Assembly (NCBI GenBank): GCA_025060475.1
Contig: JANXBZ010000001.1
Location: forward strand, 1-64,000
Length of the DNA: 64,000 nucleotides
DNA from: Dictyoglomus sp.
GTDB lineage: Bacteria > Dictyoglomota > Dictyoglomia > Dictyoglomales > Dictyoglomaceae
Reading direction: 5' to 3'
Within the stretch, counting starts at the first letter, position 1; every line of letters begins with the position of its first letter. The position numbers were made by a program, and so were the translations under genes. Positions 45,121-53,615 of the stretch are shown piece by piece. Below the pieces are notes generated by a model that did no database searches, was not told the origin of the DNA, and saw only the letters and a program-made list of their open reading frames with translations.

Positions 45121-46308
45121 ATGAGAGATTTACTTTCAAAAAGAACAAAAACTCCTTCTTCTGATGCTATGTCCAAATTTGTTCTTGCTCAAGACCCTGA
45201 AGTTATTTCCTTTGCTGGCGGTTTACCTGATAATAATTTATTTCCCATTGAGGAAATTAAAATATGTCAAGAGGAAATGCTAGAAAAAGAAGGGAAAATT
45301 GTTTTTCAATACTCGTCGAGTATAGGAGATACAAATCTTAGAAGTTGGATAGGAGAGGAATTTTTTATAAAATGGGGAAAAACTGTGCCTATAGAAAATA
45401 TAATTATAACAGAAGGATCTCAACAAGCTTTAGACCTAATTGGAAAATTATTATTAGATCCTGATGATTATGCATTAATTGAGTCTCCTGGATATTTAGG
45501 AACAATTCAAGCCTGGAGAGTCTTTCAATCTACATTAATTGGTATCTCTCAGGATGAGAAGGGAATAAATTTGGAAGAACTAGAAGAAACTATTAAAAAA
45601 CTACCGACTTCTCCAAAAGTTTTATATGTTGTTCCTGATTTTTCAAACCCTGCTGGAACGTGTCTTCCTTTAGAAAGAAGAAAAAAATTAATAGATCTTG
45701 CAGAAAAATATAAATTTTATATTGTGGAAGATTTAGCATATAGTCTTTTAGCCTATGATGAGGATACTTTGCCTCCTTTATTAACTCTGAAGGATAGTGA
45801 TTATCTAATTACCATAGGAAGCTTTTCAAAAATATTATCTCCTGGGTTGAGGACAGGATTTATTGTTGCACCAAAGGATCTAATTAGACCTTTGCGATTA
45901 CTAAAAGAAGCATCCGATCTCTGCTGTGGAACATATGCGCAAAAATTAATATACTATTTTTGTAAAAATGGTTTTTTGAAAAGTCATCTGGAAAGATTAA
46001 AAACTGCATATAAAGTAAAAAGAGATAAATTAAAAGAAGCTCTCAAAACATATTTTTCAGGAAAGGCAGTCTGGAATAATCCTTCAGGAGGTTTTTTCTT
46101 CTTTTTGACATTTCCTGAGAATATGGATTGTTATAATTTGGCAGAAAAAGCATTAGAAAATAAAACCAGTTTTGTTCCAGGAGAGGAATTTTTTGTAAAT
46201 GGAAAAGGAAAAAATACTGCAAGAATATCTTTCTCACAAACTAATGTGAATGATATTTTTGAAGGAGTCCGACGACTTCTTAAAGCTTGGGAAGAACTAC
46301 AAGAATAA
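45121..46308 (+). CDS. PLP-dependent aminotransferase (LysN/2-aminoadipate type)
   Basis: A 395-residue fold-type I aminotransferase of the MocR/LysN-like subgroup. VISFAGGLPDNNLFP at the N-terminus, FQYSSSIGDTNLRSWIGEE, ITEGSQQALDLIGKLLLDP, VPDFSNPAGTCLPLERR, and the PLP lysine in IGSFSKILSPGLRTGFIVAP; the carboxylate-binding Arg is in GKGKNTARISFSQ. Substrates in the family include 2-aminoadipate, aromatic and branched-chain amino acids. GGAGGG ribosome site. Its TAA overlaps the next ATG by one base (TAATG). Confidence 0.88.
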   Translation: MRDLLSKRTKTPSSDAMSKFVLAQDPEVISFAGGLPDNNLFPIEEIKICQEEMLEKEGKIVFQYSSSIGDTNLRSWIGEEFFIKWGKTVPIENIIITEGSQQALDLIGKLLLDPDDYALIESPGYLGTIQAWRVFQSTLIGISQDEKGINLEELEETIKKLPTSPKVLYVVPDFSNPAGTCLPLERRKKLIDLAEKYKFYIVEDLAYSLLAYDEDTLPPLLTLKDSDYLITIGSFSKILSPGLRTGFIVAPKDLIRPLRLLKEASDLCCGTYAQKLIYYFCKNGFLKSHLERLKTAYKVKRDKLKEALKTYFSGKAVWNNPSGGFFFFLTFPENMDCYNLAEKALENKTSFVPGEEFFVNGKGKNTARISFSQTNVNDIFEGVRRLLKAWEELQE

Positions 46309-47510
46309 TGCTATGGGATTTGATAATAATTGGTGCAGGACCTATTGGTAATTTTACAGGCTATCTTTCTGCCTCTTTAGGACTAAAAGTTGTCATATTG
46401 GAAGAACATAATAAAATTGGAGAACCTCTTCATTGCTTAGGAAAATTAAGTGTTCATGCTTTTAAGGAATTTCTCCTTCCTCAAGATTCTATTCTTTTCC
46501 CTTTAAAGGGAGGCTATTTTTATTCCCCTTCAGGAAAAGAGATAAAATTAAAAAAAGAAAAAGAAGATTCGTATATATTAGATAGAGTAAAATTCGATGA
46601 AAAATTAGGAGAGATTTCAGAAAAGAAGGGAACAAAAATATTACTTGGATCAAAAGCCTTTGGTATTGAACATTTTAAAGGATATAGCGAAGTATACTAT
46701 AAAGAAAAGGAAAGAATAAACAAGATAAAGGGAAAAGTAATTGTAGATGCTGAAGGGGCGAAAAGACAATTTTTAAGAAATTTAGGAATTTCAGTGAATC
46801 CATTTTTAATTGGTTTTCAATATGAAGTATCTGGAATATCTTTAAAAGATAAAGAATGTGTTGAATTATACTTTGGAGAGAAATATTCAAAGGGATTTTT
46901 TTCTTGGATTTCTCCTTTTAAAGATAATTTAGTAAAGATCGGAGTTGCAGTTTATCCGAAAAATAACCCTCAAATTTTTTTAGATAATCTAATATTTAAA
47001 ATAAAAGAAAGGATAAAGAATTTAAAGATTGAAAAAAGATACTCTGGAATTATCCCTTTATATGGACCTTATGAAATGTATATTCCTCCAAACATAATTG
47101 TAGTAGGAGATGCAGGAGGATTTAATAAATCTACCACAGGTGGAGGAATATACTTTGGACTCAAGGGAGCCAAGATAGCAGTAAATCAGATTTACAGATA
47201 TCTTGAGACAGGAAATTTAAATTTTTTAAAAAACTATCCCAGACTAATAAAAAAATCTTTTGGAAAAGAACTATTTTTCACTGGATTTATAAGAAGATTT
47301 TTAAATAAACTTTCTGATAAAGATCTAGAAGAAATATGGGATATTATTTTAAAAAATCCCGACGTGATCAAAAAGTTAGAAGAAAAAGGAGATACTGCCT
47401 ATCAATCCTCAATTCTTTCTGCTATTCCTTCAATAATTTCAAATCCTAAAAACTTAAAATCAATTAAATTTATTCCTTTTTTATTCAGAGCATTGCTTGA
47501 AAACATATAA
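46308..47510 (+). CDS. geranylgeranyl reductase family flavoprotein
   Basis: A 400-residue FAD protein. The Rossmann motif LIIIGAGPIGNFTGYLSASLGLKVVILEE opens the chain (about residues 5-33), PLHCLGKLS contains the Cys seen in this family, and VVGDAGGFNKSTTGGGIYFGLKGAKIA near residue 265-290 is the second FAD motif with the TGGGI signature. Relatives reduce double bonds of prenyl lipids or carotenoid/quinone side chains; the substrate here is unknown. ATG 46308 overlaps the aminotransferase stop by one base. A bidirectional terminator follows. Confidence 0.8.
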   Translation: MLWDLIIIGAGPIGNFTGYLSASLGLKVVILEEHNKIGEPLHCLGKLSVHAFKEFLLPQDSILFPLKGGYFYSPSGKEIKLKKEKEDSYILDRVKFDEKLGEISEKKGTKILLGSKAFGIEHFKGYSEVYYKEKERINKIKGKVIVDAEGAKRQFLRNLGISVNPFLIGFQYEVSGISLKDKECVELYFGEKYSKGFFSWISPFKDNLVKIGVAVYPKNNPQIFLDNLIFKIKERIKNLKIEKRYSGIIPLYGPYEMYIPPNIIVVGDAGGFNKSTTGGGIYFGLKGAKIAVNQIYRYLETGNLNFLKNYPRLIKKSFGKELFFTGFIRRFLNKLSDKDLEEIWDIILKNPDVIKKLEEKGDTAYQSSILSAIPSIISNPKNLKSIKFIPFLFRALLENI

Positions 47511-47541
47511 AAAAAGGGGCCCCCACGTGGGAGCCCCTTTT
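47511..47541. terminator. bidirectional terminator
   Basis: AAAAAGGGGC (47511-47520) pairs with GCCCCTTTTT (47532-47541); the inner bases CCCACGTGGG are also self-complementary, giving a stem of up to 15 bp with one mismatch. A-run and T-run at either side serve both convergent genes. Confidence 0.9.
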
Positions 47542-47555
47542 TATGATTGCTTAGA

Positions 47556-50500
47556 TTAGAAGCTCACTGAAGTTGTTACACTAGCAGATAGATCTTTTAA
47601 TGGATCAGTTGTTAATGTTCCTAATGCCTTCTTAAGTACTGTAAAGTTTACATTAACCTTAGGAGCAAGCTCTAGATCCGCGGAGATTTTTCCTGCAGCA
47701 GTAGTAGTACCTTCATAATGTGTAGTTACAAAGGCTGATAGTTTAAGATTTGGTGCAAGTTTATAACTTCCCTCTACTGTTAACTTTGTAGTATTAAGAT
47801 CAGCAATCTTTGTCAGATCTGGCATATCTGCCACAACTTTGAAGGAGTAAGGATCCATTACTGCAGAAACCTCTACATATCCTGCATATTTATTTGTTTT
47901 TAGATCAGCAGAGAGCCATGTCTTATATGCAAAGGGAGCAATAGTTCCCTCTACTGTTCCCTTTACTGTTACGCCAGGTGTAGCTGTTACATCAGAGACT
48001 GTAACCTCTCCCGTTACTTTTGCCTGAGGAGTCACTGGATAGCTTGCAGATGCATAAAGTTCTAATTTATTATCTTTATATGTCGCTTTTAAGGTGGAGC
48101 TTAGTCCTTTTGCAAGTATATCTTCGAGAGATGTTCCAGCTAACAAATTAAATATTGCATTGTCATACATAATTTCACCGAAAAGTTTAATTCCCTTTGC
48201 AATAGAAGTATCAACATCTATACCAAGAGGCCCAGTTATAAATAGAGCAGTGGTTAAGGTAGTATGAGTTGATAAAGTACCAAATATATTGAAGTTTATA
48301 TTACCTACACTCCCATAAACTTTACCTACAATAAGATCTGTATATGTTCCATCAAAACTTCCATCAACTCCAAGACTTGCTTTTATTCCTTTAAATGGTA
48401 ATTCTGCAGATGCTACTAATTTTGCAGTTTTTGCTCCTACAAGCCCATTGACATCTACTGCGAAATTGCTACTTGCAGTATGATCATAGACAAGAGAAAC
48501 ATTCTTTATTCCAAATACTGCTTCTGATACACTAACATCTAATTTATTAAGTTTAGGATCTATTTTCGAAGTTATACCCTTGAGAGATATACTTGTAGAT
48601 ATTTTTACGCCATCTACAGGTACAAATGTTAAATTCAGAGTTGTAGAATCATCAACAACAATATTTTTTGCTTCTCCAAATTCCTTCTTTGCAGTAACAG
48701 AAGTAGATCCACTTACTGTAAATTTAGCAATAGATTTCTCAATTCCTGCTACCTTTTCCTGAACACTAGATATTGATTCTTCAAGAGAAGAAACTTTTTC
48801 TCCCAAGCTTGTAAGACTTATTGCTAAATCATCAACGAGAGTATAAAGGTTTTCAGTTCCAACGTCTATTTTTTCTATTGTTGCTAATAATTTATCTACT
48901 TCTATAATCACTTCTAATACTTCTGGTTTCAATCCTGATTCAATAAGAGATACTCTATCAGCCAATTCTGCTACTTGATTTTGCAAACCTGCTATATCAT
49001 CTTTTATTGTAGGTAATTCTTCAACAAGAATGGCATCTACATCAGCTCTTAAAGCCTCAAGAGTATCACTATGTTCCTCAACTAAGAGTCTTAATTCTTC
49101 TACATTTGGAATTTCTATCTCTGCTAATTTTTCCTCTAATAGCGCAATTACTTCGTCCATTGTAGGTCTATCAGTGAGAAGAATTTCTACATCAGATACT
49201 CTAACTTCAAGATCTTCTACCATAGCTGATAAATTATCAACAGTTTCAGTTAATCCCTCAAGAGCATCTACTCTTTCAGAGAGAGAAATAAGATTAGATG
49301 ATAGATCATCAGTTACTACTAATAAATCAGAAAGTCCACTTTCTAAATCTGATATAAGTGCCTCAACATTATCTAATCTTTCAACAACACCTGATATTTT
49401 TTCCTCTACTTCATATAAGCTTGCTTTCTCAGTTAATGCTACCTCTACATCTACTAATCTACGGTCAATATCTCCTACTAATCCCTCTAAATCACTTACC
49501 CTACCAATTAGCTCTTCCATTACTTCTCTTGTTATTTTTTCAATTAGTTCCTCAAGTTTTACCTCCACTACCGCTCTGATCTGTTCTTCAGTCACTTCTA
49601 TCTTTTCAATCTCTGCAATTTGAGTAGCAAGATCTGCAATTTGCAATTCTAAATCTTTAACTGAGCCCTCAAGAGCATCTATTCTCTCAGAAAGAGAGAT
49701 TAAGTTAGATGATAGATCATCAGTTACTGCCATTAAGTCAGAAATTCCATTTTCTAAAGTTCCAATACGTATATCTAAATCTGATACAACTGCCTCAACA
49801 TTATCTAATCTTTCAACAATACTTACTAATTTGTCTTCTATTAATGCCTCTACTTCTTCTAAACTTACCTTCTCCGTTAATGCTACCTCTATCTCAGATA
49901 ACCTGCTATCTAAGTCTCCTACTAACCCTTCTAAATCACTTAATCTTCCCTCTAATTCACTTATGTCAGGTATCTCTATCTCTGCTATCTTCTCTGATAT
50001 TAATGCCTCTACTTCTTCTAAACTTACCTTCTCCGTTAATGCTACCTCTACCTCAGATAACCTGCTATCTAAGTCTCCTACTAACCCTTCTAAATCACTT
50101 AATCTTCCCTCTAATTCATCTAATCTTGATACTACATCTCCTAAACTTTCATCAACTATAGTTTTTACATCTTCTAAAGAAGCTTTTCCTTCCAACGCAG
50201 ACTCTACATCAGCCACTCTTCCTGATAATTCATCTAATACTGCCATTAAATCATCTACCTTACTGCCTAAGAGAGTTAATTCTTCGCTAAGCTCCTTCAC
50301 TAAGGTTTTTAGTTCTGCAATATCTTTTGCTGGAATAGCAAGCTCTGCAAGTTTGAATTGTTGAATTAATTTATAAAGCAGAACCGCTATTTGGTATCTT
50401 GTAACATACATGTCACCACCAAAAGTATCAGGTTTTATTCCTGCAATTATTCCTATCTCTGAGAGGTATTTTACTGCTTCTGCTGCCCAATGAGTGGGAG

Positions 50501-50594
50501 GAACATCTTTAAATCTAGTCTTTACTTGAGCAAAAGTCAACGAAGATAAACCTAAACATAAAATTAAAGTAAATATCAAAAATTTTCGACTCAT
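47556..50594 (-). CDS. SLH-domain envelope protein with coiled coil and C-terminal barrel
   Basis: A 1012-residue exported protein. The signal peptide (FLIFTLILCLGLSSLTFAQ) ends near residue 22. One SLH domain (FKDVPPTHWAAEAVKYLSEIG, about 27-75) would bind the cell wall. Residues about 75-610 are a long coiled coil of heptads with internal repeats (EGRLSDLEGLVGDLDSRLSE twice at 53-residue spacing). Residues about 625-1012 are beta-rich and end SVTTSVSF, with C-terminal Phe. This order matches outer-membrane tether proteins (OmpM, Omp-alpha/beta type): wall-binding head, periplasmic spacer, membrane barrel. A strong GGAGG and a structured leader suggest high expression. Confidence 0.82.
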   Translation of the reverse strand: MSRKFLIFTLILCLGLSSLTFAQVKTRFKDVPPTHWAAEAVKYLSEIGIIAGIKPDTFGGDMYVTRYQIAVLLYKLIQQFKLAELAIPAKDIAELKTLVKELSEELTLLGSKVDDLMAVLDELSGRVADVESALEGKASLEDVKTIVDESLGDVVSRLDELEGRLSDLEGLVGDLDSRLSEVEVALTEKVSLEEVEALISEKIAEIEIPDISELEGRLSDLEGLVGDLDSRLSEIEVALTEKVSLEEVEALIEDKLVSIVERLDNVEAVVSDLDIRIGTLENGISDLMAVTDDLSSNLISLSERIDALEGSVKDLELQIADLATQIAEIEKIEVTEEQIRAVVEVKLEELIEKITREVMEELIGRVSDLEGLVGDIDRRLVDVEVALTEKASLYEVEEKISGVVERLDNVEALISDLESGLSDLLVVTDDLSSNLISLSERVDALEGLTETVDNLSAMVEDLEVRVSDVEILLTDRPTMDEVIALLEEKLAEIEIPNVEELRLLVEEHSDTLEALRADVDAILVEELPTIKDDIAGLQNQVAELADRVSLIESGLKPEVLEVIIEVDKLLATIEKIDVGTENLYTLVDDLAISLTSLGEKVSSLEESISSVQEKVAGIEKSIAKFTVSGSTSVTAKKEFGEAKNIVVDDSTTLNLTFVPVDGVKISTSISLKGITSKIDPKLNKLDVSVSEAVFGIKNVSLVYDHTASSNFAVDVNGLVGAKTAKLVASAELPFKGIKASLGVDGSFDGTYTDLIVGKVYGSVGNINFNIFGTLSTHTTLTTALFITGPLGIDVDTSIAKGIKLFGEIMYDNAIFNLLAGTSLEDILAKGLSSTLKATYKDNKLELYASASYPVTPQAKVTGEVTVSDVTATPGVTVKGTVEGTIAPFAYKTWLSADLKTNKYAGYVEVSAVMDPYSFKVVADMPDLTKIADLNTTKLTVEGSYKLAPNLKLSAFVTTHYEGTTTAAGKISADLELAPKVNVNFTVLKKALGTLTTDPLKDLSASVTTSVSF
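49842..50118. repeat. 159-bp-period direct repeat within the SLH protein gene
   Basis: Bases 49842-49959 and 50001-50118 are nearly identical (118 bp, one difference noticed), 159 bases or 53 codons apart. The copies encode the same coiled-coil segment; a third, more diverged copy lies near 49440-49510. They mark recent internal duplication. Confidence 0.8.
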
Positions 50595-50618
50595 GCTACC
50601 CTCCTTAACAAATAATTT

Positions 50619-50667
50619 TTAGAGAGAGTTTCCATTACCCAGATAAGGTAATGAACTTCCTCTCTAA
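50619..50667 (-). promoter_or_regulatory. hairpin in the leader of the SLH protein mRNA
   Basis: TTAGAGAG/CTCTCTAA forms the outer stem and CATTACC/GGTAATG (50633-50639, 50647-50653) the inner stem with a seven-base loop. It ends 25 bases before the ATG, just above the GGAGG site, and has no T-run; it may stabilise the message or shape ribosome entry. Confidence 0.6.
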
Positions 50668-50720
50668 ATTACAGAGGGGAAAAAGTACATTGATAATTTT
50701 TAAAAAATTCCTTTCTTTAA

Positions 50721-50732
50721 TCACCTCCTTTT
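50721..50732 (-). promoter_or_regulatory. full-length Shine-Dalgarno match in the SLH leader without a clear gene
   Basis: On the minus strand AAGGAGGTGATT, a complete match to the 16S 3' end, lies about 130 bases before the SLH gene start. No ATG is well placed; a GTG overlapping it, or an ATT, would give a leader peptide of about 29 codons ending near 50638. Confidence 0.4.
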
Positions 50733-50749
50733 GTATAATTGTTGACTTT

Positions 50750-50779
50750 ATTTTATCACTAAAATTACAATTGTGTCAA
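50750..50779 (-). promoter_or_regulatory. promoter of the SLH protein gene
   Basis: On the minus strand TTGACA (50774-50779), an 18-base spacer and TAAAAT (50750-50755). The leader would be about 150 bases long. Confidence 0.6.
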
Positions 50780-50839
50780 ATTTTAAATTCTTTATCTTTA
50801 TATTTTAAAATAACCTTTTAGAAAAGCCTCCTCTGCTGT

Positions 50840-50867
50840 TTGACTTTCATGAAACCTTTCGTATAAT
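50840..50867 (+). promoter_or_regulatory. promoter of the FHA gene
   Basis: TTGACT at 50840-50845, 16-base spacer, TATAAT at 50862-50867; the start would be about 25 bases before the ATG. Confidence 0.6.
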
Positions 50868-50898
50868 AAATTAATATATAACTATGGAGGTATCAATC

Positions 50899-51345
50899 AT
50901 GGGAAATATATTATTGGGAATTCTAATTTTATTAATAGCGGTTGATCTAATATTAAGACTAAAAAAAATAGAGAAACCTAAAATGCAAAAATTTAAAGAC
51001 CTTAAAGAATTTAAATCAAATACTATTATGTTAGACTCAGCTGTTGCACCAATTTATTGGGCATATTTAATAATAAAACATGGCTTAGAAAGAGGAAAAG
51101 ACTTTAAGATTCAAAAAGAAGAAACTAAAATTGGAAGAGATGAAGGAAATGACATAATTTTTTCTCATCCCACAGTTTCAAGGTTTCATGCAAAAATTAT
51201 AAGAGAGGGAGAAAACTATTACATAGAAGATTTGAATAGCGCTAATGGAACATTTGTAAATGGTATAAAAATCCAAAGAGAGTTATTACATGATAACGAC
51301 ATTTTACAATTTGGAGATATAGTCTGTATATTCAAGAAGATTTAA
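50899..51345 (+). CDS. FHA-domain protein with N-terminal membrane anchor
   Basis: A 148-residue protein. Residues about 3-20 (NILLGILILLIAVDLILRL) form one membrane helix; residues about 70-146 are a forkhead-associated domain with the conserved IGRDEGNDIIFSHPTVSRFH (Arg, Ser, His) and NSANGTFVNG, which binds phosphothreonine peptides. It implies Ser/Thr kinase signalling, but no such kinase is in the window. ATG at 50899 is preferred over 50884 because GGAGGT lies between them, seven bases upstream. Its 3' end overlaps pgsA by 14 bases. Confidence 0.8.
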   Translation: MGNILLGILILLIAVDLILRLKKIEKPKMQKFKDLKEFKSNTIMLDSAVAPIYWAYLIIKHGLERGKDFKIQKEETKIGRDEGNDIIFSHPTVSRFHAKIIREGENYYIEDLNSANGTFVNGIKIQRELLHDNDILQFGDIVCIFKKI

Positions 51346-51841
51346 GTTTTTTAGTATATATTAAAAGATAATCGAAACCCGCTATCAAAGATAAAAAAAG
51401 ACCTATAATAAAGATAATTTCTGCAAAGGAAAGTTTAATTAAAATCATAATAACAGAGATAGAAGTAAAAACTGTTGCGAGTTTACCGAAAATTCGTGAC
51501 GATATAATCTCTATCTTTTTTGAAAGAAAATAGAGACCTATTAGTATCATTAAACTTTCTTTTATAAAAAAAACTATTACTAAAAAAAAGGGAAGATAAC
51601 CGTTTAAACCAAAATATAGAAGGCTCGTTATAATAATAATTTTGTCAGAAACAGGGTCTAAAATTTTTCCTAAATTACTAACTTGATTCAATTTACGCGC
51701 TAAGTATCCATCTAATATATCACTTAAAGCTGATAAAAGAAAAAGAATTAAAGCTAAGAAAAAATTTTTATCAAGTAAAGAAAAAATGTAAAAAGGAATT
51801 ACAATAAACCTTAAAATTGTTATTAAATTTGGAATAGAAAT
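51332..51841 (-). CDS. pgsA: CDP-alcohol phosphatidyltransferase (PgsA-like)
   Basis: About 169 residues with four or five membrane helices. The catalytic motif is DILDGYLARKLNQVSNLGKILDPVSDK, located at about residues 40-66, with DG-AR-G-D-D all present. Likely reaction: CDP-diacylglycerol plus glycerol-3-phosphate to phosphatidylglycerol phosphate. Family members begin M(N)IPNLLTLLR; here SIPNLITILRF is preceded by an in-frame ATT that overlaps the ROK stop as TAATT (51839-51843). I therefore propose an AUU start at 51841. The only in-frame ATG, at 51904, would add 21 Arg/Trp/Cys-rich residues read from inside the ROK gene. Confidence 0.8.
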   Translation of the reverse strand: MSIPNLITILRFIVIPFYIFSLLDKNFFLALILFLLSALSDILDGYLARKLNQVSNLGKILDPVSDKIIIITSLLYFGLNGYLPFFLVIVFFIKESLMILIGLYFLSKKIEIISSRIFGKLATVFTSISVIMILIKLSFAEIIFIIGLFLSLIAGFDYLLIYTKKLKSS

Positions 51842-52803
51842 TACTTGTGTAATATCATTAAGCCAGCACCTATTCCACCCGCATCTTCTCCTAATTCCGC
51901 CCATGCAAAACTCACTCTCTCTTTCACATAATTTAAGGCTCTTTTATAAAATTCCTCTCTCATAGGCTTTGCAATATATTCTCTTACATTAGCAACTCCA
52001 CCGCCTATAACTATTCTTTCAGGATCTATAATGTGAACATAGTTAGCTAATGCAATACCTAAATAATATCCAGCATAATTGAAAATATGCAGAGCTAAAT
52101 CATCTTTCCTTTCCGCAGCTTCCAAAATGGTTTTAACAGAAACTTTATTTAAATCCCCATCACAAAGTTTCCAAATAATACTCTCTGAATGTTGAGGTAA
52201 TAAATTTCTTGCATATCTCTCTATAGCGCTTCCAGAAGCAATAGCTTCTATACAACCCCTATTACCACAACCACATAAAGGTCCATCAGGAAGAACTGTT
52301 GTATGTCCAAATTCTCCGGCGATACCGTGAGCTCCTCTCCAAATTTTACCATCAAGAATAATTCCTGAACCAATACCCGTTCCAATTGCTATTGATAGCA
52401 TAGTTCTTGTTCCTTTTCCAGCTCCAACAAGCCATTCTGCCCAAGCTATTAAATTTACATCATTTTCTATTTCTATGGGAAGATCAAAAAAGATAGAAAG
52501 TGCTTCCCCAATAGGAACTTCTTGTTTCCATTCTTCACCTAAATTAGGAGCATAAATTGCTACTGATCTTTCTCTATCAACAATACCTGGAAATCCAATC
52601 CCAATACCTTCAATATCTCCTAAACCTAATTTTGCTTCCTCAAGGACTTTTATAATCATTTCTTTTATTTTCTTAATAACTTGATCTTTACCCTTTTCTA
52701 CCTCAGTTGGTCTCTTATCTCTTGCTAAAATATTTCCCTTTTCATCTACTAATAAGACATTTATCTTTGTTCCACCAAGATCCACACCTATTGCTCTAGG
52801 CAT
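51841..52803 (-). CDS. ROK-family glucokinase (second copy)
   Basis: A 320-residue sugar kinase with the ROK signatures AIGVDLGGTKINVLLVD, GIGIGFPGIVD, EIENDVNLIAWAEW (catalytic Asp), EFGHTTVLPDG and zinc motif CGCGNRGCIEAIASG. Only about one third or so of residues look shared with the copy at 21069-22013, so they may prefer different sugars. Three start codons (TTG, ATG, ATG) stand in a row; ATG 52803 is best spaced, five bases from GGAGGT. It lies between a lipoprotein and pgsA and shares its stop bases with the proposed pgsA start. Confidence 0.87.
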   Translation of the reverse strand: MPRAIGVDLGGTKINVLLVDEKGNILARDKRPTEVEKGKDQVIKKIKEMIIKVLEEAKLGLGDIEGIGIGFPGIVDRERSVAIYAPNLGEEWKQEVPIGEALSIFFDLPIEIENDVNLIAWAEWLVGAGKGTRTMLSIAIGTGIGSGIILDGKIWRGAHGIAGEFGHTTVLPDGPLCGCGNRGCIEAIASGSAIERYARNLLPQHSESIIWKLCDGDLNKVSVKTILEAAERKDDLALHIFNYAGYYLGIALANYVHIIDPERIVIGGGVANVREYIAKPMREEFYKRALNYVKERVSFAWAELGEDAGGIGAGLMILHK

Positions 52804-52814
52804 CATCAACCTCC

Positions 52815-53402
52815 CTATCTGCTAATAATGAATTCGAAAGTCAAACTTCTCATAGATTCTTCAAGATAAATATCAGGTATAATAAATCTACCTGGAAGTC
52901 TATATGAAGGAATATAGAAAAGAAGAATGCCACTTACAGTAGCACCAGGAAAAATTCTTCCATCCTTAAATTTCATAAGATCAAACTTTTCTATTAATTT
53001 TACAAGCTCCTTTTCCTTCCTTTCATCTCCAAATTCAACGAAAAGAGAAAATTCAGGAGGTTTTTGAGAAGAGAAAAGAAACTCTAATGAGAACCGAGGA
53101 TAGGGTTCTATTCTCTGATATGTTATTTCTCTTAGAGGTGAATATTGTCTATTTAATGAATCAATAATTACTGATTTAATTAAAGGATAGGCCCATATAG
53201 CTTCTTTCCTTAAATTGGTAATTTCTAAATTAATTACTAGAATATCTTTAGATAAAGTAGTCCACTCATAAGGATCAAGAAGAGAAAGTCTTATTTCTAC
53301 TCCCTCAATATTAATAACTTGAGGCTTTATAGCCAGAGGTTTAACACAACCAGCGACTATAGTTATTACTGCTAAAAAAAATAAAAATACTAATTTTTTC
53401 AT
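52815..53402 (-). CDS. lipoprotein, uncharacterised
   Basis: A 195-residue exported protein with a lipoprotein signal: hydrophobic stretch VFLFFLAVITIVAGC, lipobox ending at Cys19, no Asp at +2, consistent with sorting away from the inner membrane if Lol rules apply. The mature domain is beta-rich (DILVINLEITNLRKEAIWAY; VSGILLFYIPSYRLPGRF), reminiscent of DUF4352-type immunoglobulin-like lipoproteins, but I make no family claim. GGAGG ribosome site; promoter TTGCTT-N17-TAAAAT upstream. First gene of the ROK/pgsA operon. Confidence 0.7.
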   Translation of the reverse strand: MKKLVFLFFLAVITIVAGCVKPLAIKPQVINIEGVEIRLSLLDPYEWTTLSKDILVINLEITNLRKEAIWAYPLIKSVIIDSLNRQYSPLREITYQRIEPYPRFSLEFLFSSQKPPEFSLFVEFGDERKEKELVKLIEKFDLMKFKDGRIFPGATVSGILLFYIPSYRLPGRFIIPDIYLEESMRSLTFEFIISR

Positions 53403-53426
53403 TTTTTATCCTCCCTTCTTTGTTTC

Positions 53427-53455
53427 ATTTTACAATAAAGATTATTTAAAAGCAA
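53427..53455 (-). promoter_or_regulatory. promoter of the lipoprotein-ROK-pgsA operon
   Basis: On the minus strand TTGCTT (53450-53455), a 17-base spacer, TAAAAT (53427-53432), 24 bases before the ATG. Confidence 0.45.
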
Positions 53456-53479
53456 TTATCTATACTTAGCTCTCTTGAC

Positions 53480-53507
53480 TTGACAAGTTACTTGATTATT
53501 TTATATA
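53480..53507 (+). promoter_or_regulatory. promoter and small palindrome before the glycosyltransferase
   Basis: TTGACA at 53480-53485, 16-base spacer, TATATA at 53502-53507. The -35 lies in the palindrome ACTTGACAAGT (53478-53488), which could be an operator half-site pair. A leader of about 100 bases follows; I see no known riboswitch in it. Confidence 0.45.
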
Positions 53508-53615
53508 TATTTTAATTAGATATACTGAGGGGTACACTTATTTCCTCCAAAAACTATAAGGGCTCTTATATTCTTTATAAAAACATACTCTAAATTCCAT
53601 AGGAGGTGAAAAGAA

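Noticed and set aside
49842-50118. Regular repeats considered as a CRISPR-like array
   Set aside because: The repeats are in frame with a coiled-coil protein and have no unique spacers.
49030-50364. Long Ser/Leu-rich plus-strand frames opposite the SLH gene
   Set aside because: They are antisense shadows of heptad-repeat coding, low in complexity and without ribosome sites.
53508-53615. Leader of the GT4 gene considered as a riboswitch
   Set aside because: About 100 bases, but I could not match any known aptamer or a terminator/antiterminator pair.
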